NCBI GenBank assembly: GCA_904063045.1
Contig: CAJFCJ010000009.1
Span: forward strand, 228,942 to 292,941
Direction: 5' to 3'
Length of the DNA: 64,000 bases
Source of the DNA: Dimorphilus gyrociliatus
Lineage: Eukaryota; Annelida; Polychaeta; Dinophilidae
Under the pieces are notes generated by a model. That model did no database searches and was not told where the DNA came from. It worked only from the letters and a program-made list of their open reading frames with translations. This document shows positions 47,896 through 60,829 of the stretch, in pieces. Both the position numbers and the translations under genes were made by a program. Within the stretch, counting starts at the first letter, position 1; each line of letters starts with the position of its first letter.

Positions 47896-48366
47896 ATGTT
47901 CTTTTTTAAACGAAAATCAGAAAAGAAGTTGATTAATGAAGAAAATCCAGGAACAATTATTAATTCTGAATGTTTAATAGTAGAATTAAAACGATCTATT
48001 AAAGATTTGAATAAGAAAGATATGGGAGAAAGAAAAATGAATGGTATTGGATTTAGCAAAGATAATGCTCTATTAGCGACAGGATTATCTATAGAATATG
48101 AAATACCCCCTAAAGAGAGGATGGAATTAGAAGAATACACCGCAGAGACAAGCCCAAAAGAGCATTTAAGAATATTATCTTTATTTAGACAATTATTGGT
48201 GTTTGAAGAAAACCCGGCGAAACTTCCTCAACTATTAAAATCATGCATTCTTCGAGTGATTGAAGAAAGATCGAAAAAGGAGAAATTTAGCTATCGATTA
48301 AATAAAACAGTTGCAAATTTAAAGAAAATATCGCCATCTTGTAAAATAACACCTTTAAATTATTAA
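47896..48366 (+). CDS. Unrecognised basic/charged protein, single exon
   Basis: 156 residues from the first in-frame ATG (MFFFKRKSEKK); the frame is open for 17 further codons upstream without an ATG, so a 5' exon is possible. Highly charged, no signal peptide. The C-terminal half (about 95-150) looks helical: SPKEHLRILSLFRQLLVFEE, KLPQLLKSCILRVIEERSKK. Codon use and composition suit a real gene, and the C-terminal part looks conserved-like, but I recognise no family. Confidence 0.5.
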   Translation: MFFFKRKSEKKLINEENPGTIINSECLIVELKRSIKDLNKKDMGERKMNGIGFSKDNALLATGLSIEYEIPPKERMELEEYTAETSPKEHLRILSLFRQLLVFEENPAKLPQLLKSCILRVIEERSKKEKFSYRLNKTVANLKKISPSCKITPLNY

Positions 48367-48644
48367 TGAGTATTATTAAAATTATTATAAATACAAGAAA
48401 AGTAAACGATCTGTTTAGTAAACAGTACAATAAGGTTTATCTACTTCTGTTCAAACTTTATAAACTTTATGCGAGGGCAAAATATAAAGCACACAATAGG
48501 CATATTTTCAGAGAACTTTCTAGGTTTTTGTTCTTTTTCCATTCTTTTTTTCTTTCTTTCTTTCTTTAACGTTTGTTCATCATACTATTTACACGTTATT
48601 GTCTTGATTTACATAGTAATATTTAATATAAGATTAGATAACAT

Positions 48645-48911
48645 TTAATAAAGATATATCTTGGTTCTATGAACATCTTTATCAGAACATTCTCTGGTTT
48701 TGTTAAAATAATAAAAAAAACCGTCTCTTCTCTTAAGCTTCTTTATCCAGCCATTATGTTCCCACCTATCAGGATTTTCTTCCAATCCGTTGATTTGTAG
48801 ATAATCTCTTTCGTCTCTGTAACCAGCCAGTTGAAACCTATATGCTTCTTCTACGGTTTCGTCCCAAGATTTTGGTCGTCGCATAGATTTAGGATTGGCT
48901 GTGGCAGACAT
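48645..48911 (-). CDS. MEIG1: Meiosis expressed gene 1 protein
   Basis: 88 residues, exactly the length of the mammalian protein. Conserved positions: [54 protein letters not shown], terminal KIYLY. MEIG1 binds PACRG and is needed for manchette transport and sperm flagellum assembly in mice. Single exon, complete. With STPG4 it is the second sperm/axoneme gene in the window. Confidence 0.95.
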   Translation of the reverse strand: MSATANPKSMRRPKSWDETVEEAYRFQLAGYRDERDYLQINGLEENPDRWEHNGWIKKLKRRDGFFYYFNKTRECSDKDVHRTKIYLY

Positions 48912-49667
48912 TCTTTCAATTTAATGTGGAAGAGGCTTGAATAGCTATTATATTGTCAATAACCGATTTGCCAGCCGATTGGAGTTGACTAGTTTGTTTC
49001 GTTGCTAAGACAACATAAAAATGTTGTCACGTGACAGGAAGTCATCAGTGACGGCGAATATTTAAGATGGCGATGTTTAGCAGCTGATAAATAATACTAG
49101 TTTTTGATACATAAAAAGCATATGAATTAAATTAAATCCTATAAAGGTATTTATAATTTTATCTAAGCATTCCTCTGCCATTTTTATTGATTTTTTCCTA
49201 TAATCAAAAGAATTATTAAATTTCTCTACTTAATATTCTTACTTTCAATTTACGCCCTCCTCATAAAATATTAGCTTTTAAACTCTTTTAGAAATACTAA
49301 TATATTACTATAGTTATCTGGTATGTATATTGAGCCTTATTAACAAACAATTTGAGAATGATTCGTGGAATAAAAAAATATAGAGCATTGTATTGTTTAT
49401 GTTTATTCTATTTTCATCATACAATTTCGCTTATAAAAAAAAAACTGCTGATGAATCAGTTTTATAGTTCGGGATATTTAAATTTTTATATTGAAAGCTA
49501 GTGAGTGTGATCCAGCTATATAAAATCTCATCTATCTAAGATCTACATTTCATGAGTGAACATTTCTGTTTGGACCTTGAAAGTGCTAATGATCTGTGCT
49601 GCTTATTTAAAACCTTCAGAAATTGTCTTGTTAACCCATGTAATTTGTTGTGACATGGAAATTTCAG
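48912..49667. other. Spacer MEIG1 / NHL-repeat gene (divergent)
   Basis: About 755 bp; promoters for both directions expected. A 5' exon of the NHL gene may lie here because its first coding stretch directly follows an acceptor-like atttcag at 49667. Confidence 0.35.
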
Positions 49668-50633
49668 ATGACAACCGACCATAACCCCGAATTCGTTCCA
49701 GGTGCACCTGAAAAAAGACGAGCACAAGACGAAAAAGGAAGCGATAAAAAAAAAATGGTTCTGCTGAATAGAGCACAAAGCTTGATTGTTTGGTCCCTTG
49801 AAAATAGGAGGAATTATACACCTTCTCTACGCCAGCCCCACGATGTCAGTTAGTATTCGAAATTTTATCATTTCGTTTCAAAGAAGTTCTGACAAATTAC
49901 CTTGACCTTAGCTTTTACGGAGAAAGGAGAATTATTGGTAACCGATGGCCTCTGGCCTCATTCATCAATTAAGCTCTTTAATCCATCATCTGTAAGACCG
50001 AAATGTTTCTTCAGTGGCAAAATTCTTCCCTTTGGTATAGAACCTCTAGATGCGAATACAGTTTTGGCATCCGATCATCATTCTCGATCTATTTTTAAGT
50101 GTGACCTTGAAATGTCACATTTGAAACAGTGGTCGGATTACAATTTCTCATGGCCTCTGGGTGTATCAAAGTGTGCCGACAGAATATATGTCGCTGATTC
50201 AGAGCAGAATGCTATAATTGTTTTAGATGATGGTGGCAATTTCGTATCGTCATTCTCCACAAAATCAATGCAAAGACCTGAATATTTGGCAGTCTCAAAC
50301 GATGTAATTTTTGTGACTGATTCTATGACGAAATGTATCCAAACATTCGATACGGGTACCGGAACTTATCTTGGTTCTATTGGGAAAAGCCAATTTAAAG
50401 TTCCAAAAGGTATTGCATTTAGAAATAAGAAGCAACTGGTTGTTGCAGATTGGCTTGGAGATAAAATTTATTTGTTATCTTTAACTGGAAACAAATTGTT
50501 GGAAAGTATGATTTGTTTGGAAGATGAAATCTCATATCCGCGAGGCCTGTCTGTCAGAAATGATATTATAGGAGTCAGTCAGCAGAAACTAAAAGCACCT
50601 CCAGCTCTGAAACTAATAGAGATTAGAATTTGA
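49668..50633 (+). CDS. NHL-repeat beta-propeller protein
   Basis: Two exons, 49668-49848 and 49912-50633; 300 residues. After a charged N-terminus (about 60 residues) come repeated NHL-type blades: TFTEKGELLVTD, DRIYVADSEQNAIIVLDDGG, DVIFVTDSMTKCIQTFDT, PKGIAFRNKKQLVVADWLGD, then KIYLLSLTGNKL, about five blades in all. No RING, B-box or signal peptide is visible, so it is not a complete TRIM-NHL protein unless upstream exons exist. NHL propellers bind RNA, protein or glycans; the target here is unknown. The exon 1 ATG abuts an acceptor-like sequence, so the true start may be further upstream. Confidence 0.75.
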
Positions 50634-51132
50634 AAGGCAGCCATTTTTTATGGCATGGTTAGTAGTTCGATGGATCACAGTTCGAAACGGGTTTACAAAT
50701 CCTTACGGAGCGTGAATGTTTGGGTTTAATGTTAGACTATTATTTATATAAGAGTTACATACACGTACGGTACTTATTACTGTACAATAAATTCTATTAG
50801 TTTTTTTCTCCACATACTGCATATTTTCAGATTTTGTGCAGATAAAACTCTGTTTTTGTGATTTAATTTTGACTGTTTTGTCGTTAAAAATAAACGAAGA
50901 CGTATATATATTATATATATATACTATATTATATAGTTTAGAACACCAATAGATGGCACCACAAATAGGTGATTGCAACCGTAAATTGCGGGTGAATAGG
51001 CCGGCTTTAAAGAATAATCTCTGATTGGATAAAAATTTTCAAGCCACTACCAGTTTTGTTCATACACAGAGGATCGGTCGAATGAGAGGGTGGTTACCTA
51101 GCTACGGATATAGCAAAGTATAACCCAAAAGA
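50634..51132. other. Spacer NHL gene / desaturase
   Basis: About 500 bp with a (ta)n tract near 50905-50935. The stretch 50660-50715 carries a gttcgaa word but cannot be folded into a tRNA by eye. Desaturase promoter expected. Confidence 0.4.
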
Positions 51133-52901
51133 ATGGTTGAAGATTCGAACATGTATACGTGGGAGGAAGTAGAACAACGAGTGAAGAGCGGTGAGAAGTG
51201 GATCGTAGTAGAAAATAAAATTTACAATGTAAAAAATTGGCAAAGGAAACATCCTGGCGGAGCTAAAATAATCGCCCATTTCCATGGCCAAGACGCCACA
51301 GTAAGCTATTAATAATTTTCTATATATTCTATTGAATAACTACCATTAATAAACGTGTTCATATTTTAATCAGGAAGCTTGGCGTAGTATGCATAACGAT
51401 CTCAAGCTTATACAAAAGTATATGAATCCTCTGTTAGTTGGTCGAATCAAAAATGCAAAAACAGTAAGTTTTTTTTAACTAAAGAACACTATTAAGAAAA
51501 ATGCTGAATTAGGAAAATCTCTATTATCACACTCCTTGAAAAAAGAATTCATTCATCAAACTTTCTTATCACTTCCACTGAATAGATAATGAATAGGAGA
51601 ATATTCTATTCTTAATATTAAACAATCAAAGTAAACGAGTTTATACGTGTATTTTATTGAACTTATAGCCCTAGTATAAACTGCGGATATCAGATTTATA
51701 TACCGTCTAATATGTAATAAACTGTACTTTTAACAGGATATTTTTTAATCTATTTTTAGAATCAACTTACAGAAGATTTTGGGCAGTTAAGAGAAAAGTT
51801 TAAAAATATGGAGTTGTTTAAAGTTCAACCAATATTCTACTTATTACATTTTCTTCACATAATTGGTATAGAATGTGTAGCTTGGTATCTCCTTTGGCAA
51901 TTCGGAGATTGTTGGCCCGTATGGTTGGTTTCAGCAGGACTTTTAGCGACTGCACAAGCTCAAGCTGGATGGACTCAACACGATTATGGACATTTAAGTG
52001 TCTTTAATAATTTCAAATTAAATCATCTCTTTCATCAAATTACAATTGGTCATTTGAAAGGAGCTTCATCTCATTGGTGGAATTTTAGGCACTTTCAACA
52101 TCACGTTAAACCAAATATCCATAAAAAAGATCCGGATATAACTCTACCGCAAGTATTCCTTCTAGGTGATCATCTACCAAGAGAATGGGGTAGTCAGAAA
52201 AGAGGCAAAGCCCCATATAATCATCAACATAATTACTTCTGGATTCTCGGTCCATGGTTTCTTTTACCGGGCTACTTTCATCTAGAAAATATATATTTTG
52301 TTTTAATGAGAAGAGATTGGTACGACGTTCTATGGATGTCTACCTTCTTCCTTAAATTCTTTTATCTAGGGAACAGTATATTAGCAGGAGGTTGGGCAAC
52401 TTTTAAATTCTATATGTTTGTCAGGTGAGTAACTATAGTTGAATGATATTTATGTTTATCAAAACACCAACCAACTTTTTAAAAAAATAACAGATGGTTA
52501 GAATCTCACTGGTTTGTCTTTGTTACTCAAATGAATCATCTTCCTATGGAAATTGGTAAAGATCATAATAATGATTGGGTAACTTCCCAGTTGATTTCAA
52601 CATGTAATGTAGAACCTGGATTATTTAATAATTGGTTCAGTGGTCATTTAAACTTCCAAATTGAGCACCACCTCTTCCCAACAATGCCACGACATAATTA
52701 TCCAAAGGTAAGGAGAAATCAGGGTTGCTACCCCTAATAATCAAATTATTGTCTTAGGTGGCACCGTATGTTAAAGATCTTTGTAAGAAGCACAACGTGA
52801 CATACGTCGAGAAAAAATTGGGAACAGCATTTGCCGACATAATTCGTAGTTTAAGAAAATCTGGCAAATTATGGTTTAATGCTTATTATCACATTGATTG
52901 A
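51133..52901 (+). CDS. Front-end fatty acyl desaturase with N-terminal cytochrome b5 domain (delta-5/6 type, FADS1/2-like)
   Basis: ER membrane enzyme of polyunsaturated fatty acid synthesis. Five exons: 51133-51300, 51374-51463, 51760-52424, 52494-52707, 52758-52901; 426 residues. Cytochrome b5 domain with the heme motif KHPGGAKII; histidine boxes HDYGH ([12 protein letters not shown]), HFQHH ([12 protein letters not shown]) and the front-end-specific QIEHH ([17 protein letters not shown]). Several hydrophobic segments, for example [20 protein letters not shown]. Length and motif order match animal FADS2. Delta-5 versus delta-6 specificity cannot be read from sequence. Confidence 0.94.
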
Positions 52902-53156
52902 TGCACAAATTTTAACGATACTCCTTTATGCAATTCTTGATACCTTTATTATCTTTCCACTTTGAAATGGTTTGTTATTAATAAATATTTTAAATCTCTT
53001 ATCGGCCTATCTTATATTGAAATAATGAGTATTAGTGTTAGTTCATTATTTTTATTGTAGATAAAACGATAAGATTAATGAGCAACAAACATAGAATTTG
53101 TTTAGAAAAATGTTTACTGTAATTAAATGTGTCAAAATATTGAAAATGAGTGAATT

Positions 53157-55351
53157 TCAACAGAAGCTTAAACAATCTTGAATTATAGTGTCCAACTTTG
53201 AAACAGCTGTATCGATATCATCAGTTGATAGCAAATTTGACACAGCAATTCTGATACTGAAAATATGAATTTTTTAATGAGAAATATTACTAAAAATGCC
53301 ATAAAAGACTTACCTTGGCGGGGGTAGCGTCTTTTCTTGTTCGTCTAAATATGCTGATTTGGTTACAGCAACGCCTTGTTCTCTACACCTTTTAGCAATT
53401 TCTCCCAGTGCTATGTCTTTCTCCTGTCTAGTCAATTCACAGCTTATTTGCAGATGCTGCACAGCCGAGAATGGTTCGCCTACTAATTTTATCTTTTTAA
53501 TCCTAAATTTAAAAGAAAATGATTAATAAGATGAATTGAATTGTGAAAGATTTGCTTACTTCTTGAGAGTACTATGCATATACTTGCAATTCTTTTGCAA
53601 ATTGGAGATAAGTTCTAATATAAGAGAAACGATTCCAGGTCAATTACAGAAAACAAAAACAGTAAATTTGAATATCTTACGGTTATCTGTCTCAATAATG
53701 TTTAAAGCTTTAATAGCAGCTTGAGCCATAAAAGGTGGTTGGGAAGCCGAGAAACAATAACCTTGACCCGATAGCCTCTAAAAATGGGACATTTTTAAGA
53801 TAGTTTGACTAATATAACCTATGCACGTATACCTGATGATCAACAACGTAGCTCCGTCCACAAGCAAATCCTCCAATAGAACCAAGCGAGTTTTCTAATG
53901 AAGCGCAAAGTAGATCGACTTCACTTATCTAGTTCAATAGCAAAAAGATAAATCAGTCATCATACTTTTTGTGAAATATTTAAATTTATTGCATAATACT
54001 AACAGGTACTCCATAATGTTCAGTAACACCACGGCCAGTCTTACCCAAAGTTCCAAATGAGACGCTTTCATCCATAAAAATTCGAAATTTATATTTATGC
54101 TTTAATTCGACCATTTTGGGAAGAGGACAAATATCACCAAAATTCAAATATACTCCTTCGCATACCAGAAATCGTCTCGTAACTTTAGCCTTTTTTGGTT
54201 CCTATTTATTAGAAAAAAATATATATTTAAAAGTAAATTCCCAATTATTTACTCATGAAAACAAACTTTTATATCAACTGCTGCTTGCAATTCCAAAAGG
54301 GTTTTTAGATGTTCTAAGTCGTTATGTTTGAACCAATAGACTTTACTTCTACTGGCTTGAATACCTTTTTGGAGAGAAAAGCTAACGCCATCGTCACTTT
54401 AGAAAGAAATTAAAAGATGTTAGACATATTTCAAATATTAGTATTCGAAACCAACGCAAAGATAACATCTCCTCTTTTGGAATATGCTGGAATAGCACTG
54501 GCAATAGTTGAAAAGCCATAAGAATATAAAATAGCTTCTTCGACTCCCATAAATCTTTGCAGTTCTTCTTCAAGATTTAAGTGAACATCTAAAAGAAAAA
54601 TTACAATAAACTCTTGCATATTTACATCATTCTTAATTACTAACCAACTGTTCCATAAAACCCTCTAGGTCCACAAGAGCCGACACCATATTTCGATATT
54701 GTATTAATTGCCTCTTGCTATGGTAAAAATAAGGTCAGATTCAGAATGCTTTTTGAAATTTTTTCAATAATACCTCTATATCTTTTCTGCCTACAATTCC
54801 GAGGAAATTAAAGGAGGCAAGGTTTATGCATTCTATTCCATTTACGGTAACTAATTTTCCTATTTTGCTGTTTGATAGAGATTAATCAACATAAGACAAT
54901 GAGTTCTTATACAATTTCGAACAAACCTCTGAACAACACAATTTTCAAAACCGTTTATTATCGGATCGTCTTCTGGATAACTAGGTACAAGAGGCTCAGG
55001 TTCCCACTCTTTTATTAGATCTTCTTTTTCCTGATAAAAAATGACTCATCCCTTTACAATCCAGTCTAACAACAATGTACCACTTACTGTTTCTGTTAAG
55101 TGCCTCTTAGGCTTATAACTTTTAGTAAAGAATAAAAGTTTTAGGATCCAAAATATTAGTAGAGCTTCGAAGTATATATGGTAGCTGGGAGCCTGACCGA
55201 TAATTAACAGTACTCATTGAAAGTAAAATTTTCTTTATAAAAGAAAAGGAAAAATAATATTCTCTAATACCTGCAAAGTAGCTTGTATGGTAGCATACAG
55301 ATCGAAGGATAGAAGATTAAAGTAGCTGTCCTCTGTTTCTAAGGTAGACAT
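53157..55351 (-). CDS. SPTLC1: Serine palmitoyltransferase subunit 1
   Basis: Non-catalytic partner of SPTLC2 in the first step of sphingolipid synthesis at the ER. Thirteen exons: 55271-55351, 55088-55192, 54927-55030, 54774-54867, 54645-54717, 54456-54588, 54267-54396, 54004-54201, 53833-53928, 53681-53777, 53560-53614, 53314-53502, 53157-53256; 484 residues, all phases closed. N-terminal TM ([13 protein letters not shown]), [109 protein letters not shown]. The PLP-binding lysine of the catalytic subunit is absent at the expected site, as is normal for SPTLC1. The donor ending the 54456 exon is the weakest boundary. Confidence 0.95.
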
Positions 55352-55973
55352 CAGTCAAGATAGTAATAATGGGCTGAGTTACTTCGAGACTGAATGTTTT
55401 TCAAAACTAAACCGGTCCTAAGTTGATTCTGTTACTTAGCGATGACCGTTTTTAGAATTTTAGTAAGTCCCCAAAAAAATCTGCCATAGTTTTTGAAAGA
55501 TGTGGATTAGTCCAAAATGACTTGGTCATATAGAGATTTATCATACAGTACATAGAAATAGAAAGTACGAATTTTATATATACATATACTCTATTCTCTT
55601 TTTAATAAAAATATCCGTAATCCTCTGCCTATGAATATTCTGCCCATTTTTACACTAAACTTTCGTTTCGTTTAATATGCTTCCTTTTTGTTATAACTGT
55701 ATAATTTATTTGATATCAATAGTTTGACGATAGACTTTTATTAAAAATTAACATTTATTAATTTTCATCATTAAGATAAAGCAAAAGCAAGTACAAAAGT
55801 TTTCTTAAATATACACAATTCAATAATACTTTTTACGATACTTTTACGATTTAAATGTATCAAATAAAATGTAATATTTGAACATTTTTTCAGTGAACTC
55901 GTTTAATTAGATAGCTTATGAGGCAGGATAGTCAGTTATTAAACTTCAATTATAAAGAATCAACCAAAACTCC
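55352..55973. promoter_or_regulatory. Divergent promoter region SPTLC1/SLC25A19
   Basis: 622 bp between divergent ATGs; AT-rich, no exon recognised. Confidence 0.35.
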
Positions 55974-57049
55974 ATGGTTGGTTACGATCCGAAAGATTCC
56001 AAGCCAATTCGTCAGTCTCAGAAGGCGGCTGCTGGTGCTATTAGTGGAGTCGTTTGTAGGGCAGTACTACAACCACTAGATGTTCTTAAAATACGTATGC
56101 AGGTAAAGAGATAGAGCTAAGCTCAATGAATAAGCCGTAAACAAATATTTGTCAACAGGTTCAAGTTGAGGAAATAAGCAAGTCAGCTCAGACATCGAAA
56201 TATCGTGGATTGTTTCATACGTCGAGGACTATATTTAAAGAAGAAGGGATATTTGCACTTTGGAATGGTCATAATCCTGCTCAAATTCTATCAGTAATAT
56301 ACGGAATTGGTCAGTTTGGATCTTTTGAACTATATACTAAATCCTTGGCAACTATTATACCAAAGTCATCTGAAGAATGGCGATCTTCTACCCATTTCTT
56401 TTGCGGAGCACTATCAGGATGTACAGCAACTATATGCTCATATCCGTTTGATTTACTAAGAACTAGATTCATTGCTCAAAAAAGTAAATCTGTAAGAAGT
56501 TTATTATTCTTTTTAAAATTACAATAATCAAATATTCCTTTTTTCTACAAATAGGCTTATACTAATATGTTAACAGCTACGAAAACAATCCTAGAAGTGG
56601 AAGGCTGGAGATCTTTATATAAAGGTTTATCACCAACTCTATTACAAATTGCACCATATTCTGGATTGCAATTTTTCTCCTATACAAAATTTTCTCAAAT
56701 TGCTAAAAAGGCTCTATCTCCTAACGCAAAACAACTTGATTCGAAATTTCTTCCATTGGTTGGCTTATTATCTGGACTTACAGCGAAAACACTAACATAT
56801 CCATCAGATGTTGTAAAGAAGCGTCTTCAAGTTGTTGGTTTTGGTAAAGCAAGGATTGGTTTAGGAATTACCAAAAATCACGTCAATATGAGAAAATGTA
56901 TAATTGATATAGCAAAGTCAGAAGGCTATAGAGGATTCTATAAAGGCTTCACACCAAGTGTAATAAAAGCAATGTTAACATCATCCTTAATGTTTTTTGT
57001 TTATGAGCAGACTTGTAAATATATGTCAACGTTCAATAATAGAGAATAA
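55974..57049 (+). CDS. SLC25A19: Mitochondrial thiamine pyrophosphate carrier
   Basis: Inner-membrane carrier that imports TPP. Three exons: 55974-56102, 56159-56491, 56555-57049; 318 residues (human 320). Starts MVGYDPKDSKP as in vertebrates. Three mitochondrial carrier repeats with signatures PLDVLKIRMQ, PFDLLRTRF and PSDVVKKRLQ; also GHNPAQILSVIYGIGQF, YKGLSPTLLQIAPYSGLQF and GFYKGFTPSVIKAMLTSSLM, the carrier-family matrix helices. Confidence 0.93.
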
Positions 57050-57282
57050 TTATTTAATAAATTAAACAACATGTGTTTATAAAGTATAAAGTCGTATCAC
57101 AATCTAATAGGCCTGTTTTTTTAAAAAAATTATGGGTAGTCCTTATAGAATTGTATATAAAAAGTATTTTTAAGACTGGTTTCATGGTCTACGCCATTAA
57201 AAATATCAACAGCTTGATATAGAAGGTTAAATTCCCCTACAACCTTTCAAATATACCTTCTACTATTCTCCACCAGCTTAAC

Positions 57283-58058
57283 ATGATTAGATCAATATTC
57301 AAACGTCAGGTGATAGAATTGATATATAACTATTTCCTATATTCGTTCTATAATAAGATAAACGATAAGTTTTTGTATCTTTTTTATAGATATTTAATAG
57401 ACTAAGTGTAGTTTCGCCTAGGCTCTTTTCTCGATATCCGATTCCCCAGCGTTCGACGTTAGATGATGACATTCAACAGCAAATGAACGAAGTAGAACAA
57501 AAAGTGATCCATCAGATTGTTAATGTCCACAATAAAACCGCTAATTGATAAATTTTATAGACAGGATTTTTGCCGAATGTTTTTAAAGCGTTTTCTCATC
57601 GTCCTAAGGAGTATAGAGCGTTCTTTGCCTATTACGATGCTGTTATGAACGATCCAAATTCAAAACTTACTAATGATGAAAAAGAGTTAATTATTGTTGC
57701 TACCAGCTCATTAAATCATTGCTTATATTGTATAGTTGCCCATGGAGCTGTACACAGAATATATTCCAAACGACCTTTTGTAGCTGATCAAGTGGCTATA
57801 AATTACAAAAGTGCAGATATAACTGAAAGGGAAAAGATAATACTAGACTTTGCTATGGCTGTTGCGTCCGGTAAGCCTCTTGAACACAATCAATTTGAGG
57901 AATTGGAGAAGATAGGATTCGATAAAGAAGATGCATGGGATATTGGTTCAATAGCATCATTTTTTGCATTGTCAAATAGAATGGCTCATTTATTAGATAT
58001 GAAACCGAATGATGAATTTTTTACAATGGGAAGAATTCCAAAAAATAAATCTACTTGA
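57283..58058 (+). CDS. Carboxymuconolactone decarboxylase (AhpD-like) family protein, probably mitochondrial
   Basis: Three exons: 57283-57309, 57390-57503, 57561-58058; 212 residues. N-terminus MIRSIFKRQIFNRLSVVSPR is basic and Ser-rich without acids, as in mitochondrial transit peptides. The CMD/AhpD domain has LPNVFKAFSHRPKEYRAFFA, LTNDEKELIIVATSSLNHCL and the redox pair CLYCIVAHGAV, with the downstream AMAVASGKP and IASFFALSNRMAH helix. This matches the group annotated as peroxidase-related enzymes. AhpD proteins reduce peroxiredoxins in bacteria; the animal partner is unknown. Confidence 0.85.
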
Positions 58059-58416
58059 AAAAATAAAAAAGCAAACATTCCTATTATAAACAATACTGTA
58101 TTACTTAATGTTCAGTAGTATTGCTAAGTCATTGGTAAACTGAAGTCTTAAGGGTTTTTATTCAAATTACAAACAGATGATGATAATATTCATTATATGA
58201 TCTTATGCTTTTTCACATTCAATTGCACAGGTTTCTGTTTTAGGGCTGATAAAAAGTAACAATATTATAAATAATTGCAAAAAAATATATAATAATAATA
58301 AAACTACGTTTATTTTATAGACATAGGAACACGAATGCTGGTGATACTGTACAAATAGAAAATCGAATTATCTAATTTTGAAAATAAGTATATACGACAT
58401 TATTAATAGCTAATAT
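58059..58416. other. Convergent 3' spacer CMD protein / SMARCD
   Basis: 358 bp, AT-rich; 3' UTRs expected, nothing else seen. Confidence 0.4.
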
Positions 58417-60829
58417 CTATTGATTTGAAGATCGTATTCCTAGAGCTTGTTCCAATTCAGCTCTTTTTTGTTGTATCTATTAAAATGAAAATTAGTTAAA
58501 TATTCAATTATTTAAACAGTAATATAATGTTACCTTATTATAAAAATAGCGACAAACGGCTTCTTGTGACCATGGTTGATAATAAAATTCAGCTCTTCTC
58601 TCTTCTTCCGGATTTCCAACCGTATCGGTTATTACTTTCAAATCTTTCGTTTGACTTATTAGCCAATTATTTATGGATTCTTGCGGATCTTTACTAAATC
58701 CAAGAAGGAACTCCCGACTGGTCTATAAGAATAAAAGGAAATCGATATTAAATCAAATATACTCATGCATATTGTCTTTATTATATTTCTTTTATCTTTA
58801 CCTTTAATTGATTAATAGTTTCAACAGTTTCATGTATTTTATTATCCAATTGAGCTAAATCATTTTGGCTCGTCGTTGATAAAAGAAAGTTGTTCATTTG
58901 AGATTTAATTGAGTCATCCTGCGGGAAAGGAACAATAGGAATAAATTACTAAATCAAAATTTAAAATATATAAACGGATGATATATTCTACCAACCACTT
59001 CAACTTCTATGTCATAACATGAAGTTTTCTTAGTTTCTTGTCCTTCAACAGTTATCAAATGGGATATAACAATCGGATCAGGTGGGGAAAGCAACGAATG
59101 GAGCCTTTGGGGTACTTCGGCAAATTTCATCCTACTAACTTCAAAGCAATGTTTCAATGAATCATCTAAATTGATATATTCCCTTTCGTGCTCGTCTTGA
59201 AGTCTATGAGTTTTTATATATTGCCACAGATGTTCTATAATGACTGGGCGGCTATTTGTGTGAACACCCAAAACCCTTGCCAGACGAGAGTCAAGTTTAA
59301 ATTGAGGAGGTTGATAATCAAGCATCAACAAAACCATACACTTTACATTCTGATCACCTGGTCTCTTAACTTGGAATCCATCGGTTTCCTGAGTAGTTGG
59401 CGTACGATGCCACTCAACAAGATGATTATCGGGTCCATACAATTCTTTATCTAGTTCTATTACAAGAGATTTGAAAAATGAAGAAAACTTTCTCTTCGGT
59501 GCCTTAGCTGCCTCCGCACTCGGCTCATCAATAAGTTTTCCTTCAACTCGTAATTCCCAGGATGCTGGCGCATCTTGTCCGTTATTAAGCTCAGCAGGCT
59601 TGGCGGGCGTGAATGTGTTTGATATATAAATTCTTAGTTTCCTTTTTACTTTGTGAGGCCGTTTCAAAGCTTCTTGAATATCTAAACGTTTACGCATAAT
59701 CGTCGCGTCTAACTTTCTTTCAAAAGCCAATAGCTCCATATAAGCGTTCGATTCAGGAACAAGTTCTCTAATTTTCTCTGGAATAACTTTATCAGCAATT
59801 TTCCTCTTTTTCTTTCTATTAAACAAAATATTCAAAGAAATATAGTTCAATTATCTTTTGAAACAAATTATAAAACAAACTGTTTAATCCTAGAATCTTG
59901 AGACGGAGCTGAGGTTCCTCTCCGTAAGCTGTGTTGCTGTTGCTGTTGCATTGCGCTCGGGGTTGCGGTTGGTGGACGACTGAGAGCTGTACAAAAAAAA
60001 ACAAGGTTATTTTCGCACAATATACGTCAATAATCGATGTAACTAATCAAAATAGGCCTATTGTTCTCAGCGGATACAGTTCCTCAATCCAGAGGCTAAT
60101 ACCTTGTAATCCTTCTGATTCACGCAACCAGCTTCCTGACAAATAAAATTGACGCCCTAATCCATGATTAATCGCACTATGCTGATTTCACTTTGCTCTT
60201 TTTTATACATTATATACGGTATGTTTTAAAAATCTTAAATAACTTTTTAAACTTATAGAAAAATAAAAATTACGAATCGAAAAAGATAACAGACTTTTAT
60301 CTTTACCTGCACCATAGTTCATAGACATTGATCTGCCAGGCATAACTTGTCCAGGTCCAGACATAAAATTACCAGACATAGGCCTCTGTTGCATTCCATA
60401 ATTTCCAGTCTGTAATTAGAATTTAAATACAATTCATTATTATATGTTCCTTATAAATTGTAAAAAAAAAGTTAAAATAGCAATTATAAGCGAGAATAGT
60501 AATAGAATGAATTTTTCATTTCGTAGCGGTATTTCGAAAATAATAGGATAATTATTAGAAACAAAAAAAAATTAATAGAAAGATTAATGATAAATTTGTC
60601 GCATAATTGATCAAATTAAAGATAGAAGTTAGCATTAAATGACTTTTTTGGTAGCTTAATGGATAACGAATACCAATATATTAGATTTCTATTGGATTAG
60701 AATTTTTGGTTATTATATATAGCTTTCGAAATATTAGATTCTATTGGAAAAAAAAAACAAATATCTTACTTGATATCCAGGCTGAGGGTATGGTCGTAAT
60801 TGATTTTGAGGGAAATTATTCGCCGCCAT
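58417..60829 (-). CDS. SMARCD: SWI/SNF BAF60 subunit
   Basis: Accessory subunit linking the BAF/PBAF remodeller to transcription factors. Seven exons: 60770-60829, 60307-60409, 59881-59986, 58996-59815, 58802-58918, 58534-58722, 58417-58476; 484 residues, in phase. N-terminus rich in Pro/Gly/Gln/Met with a short Gln run ([11 protein letters not shown]), then [60 protein letters not shown], and the SWIB domain ([20 protein letters not shown] with [18 protein letters not shown]). C-terminus [17 protein letters not shown] and [17 protein letters not shown], as in SMARCD1-3. A single pre-duplication gene is expected in invertebrates. Confidence 0.95.

Noticed and set aside
50660-50720. Possible tRNA (gttcgaa word)
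   Set aside because: No acceptor stem or anticodon arm can be formed around it by eye.
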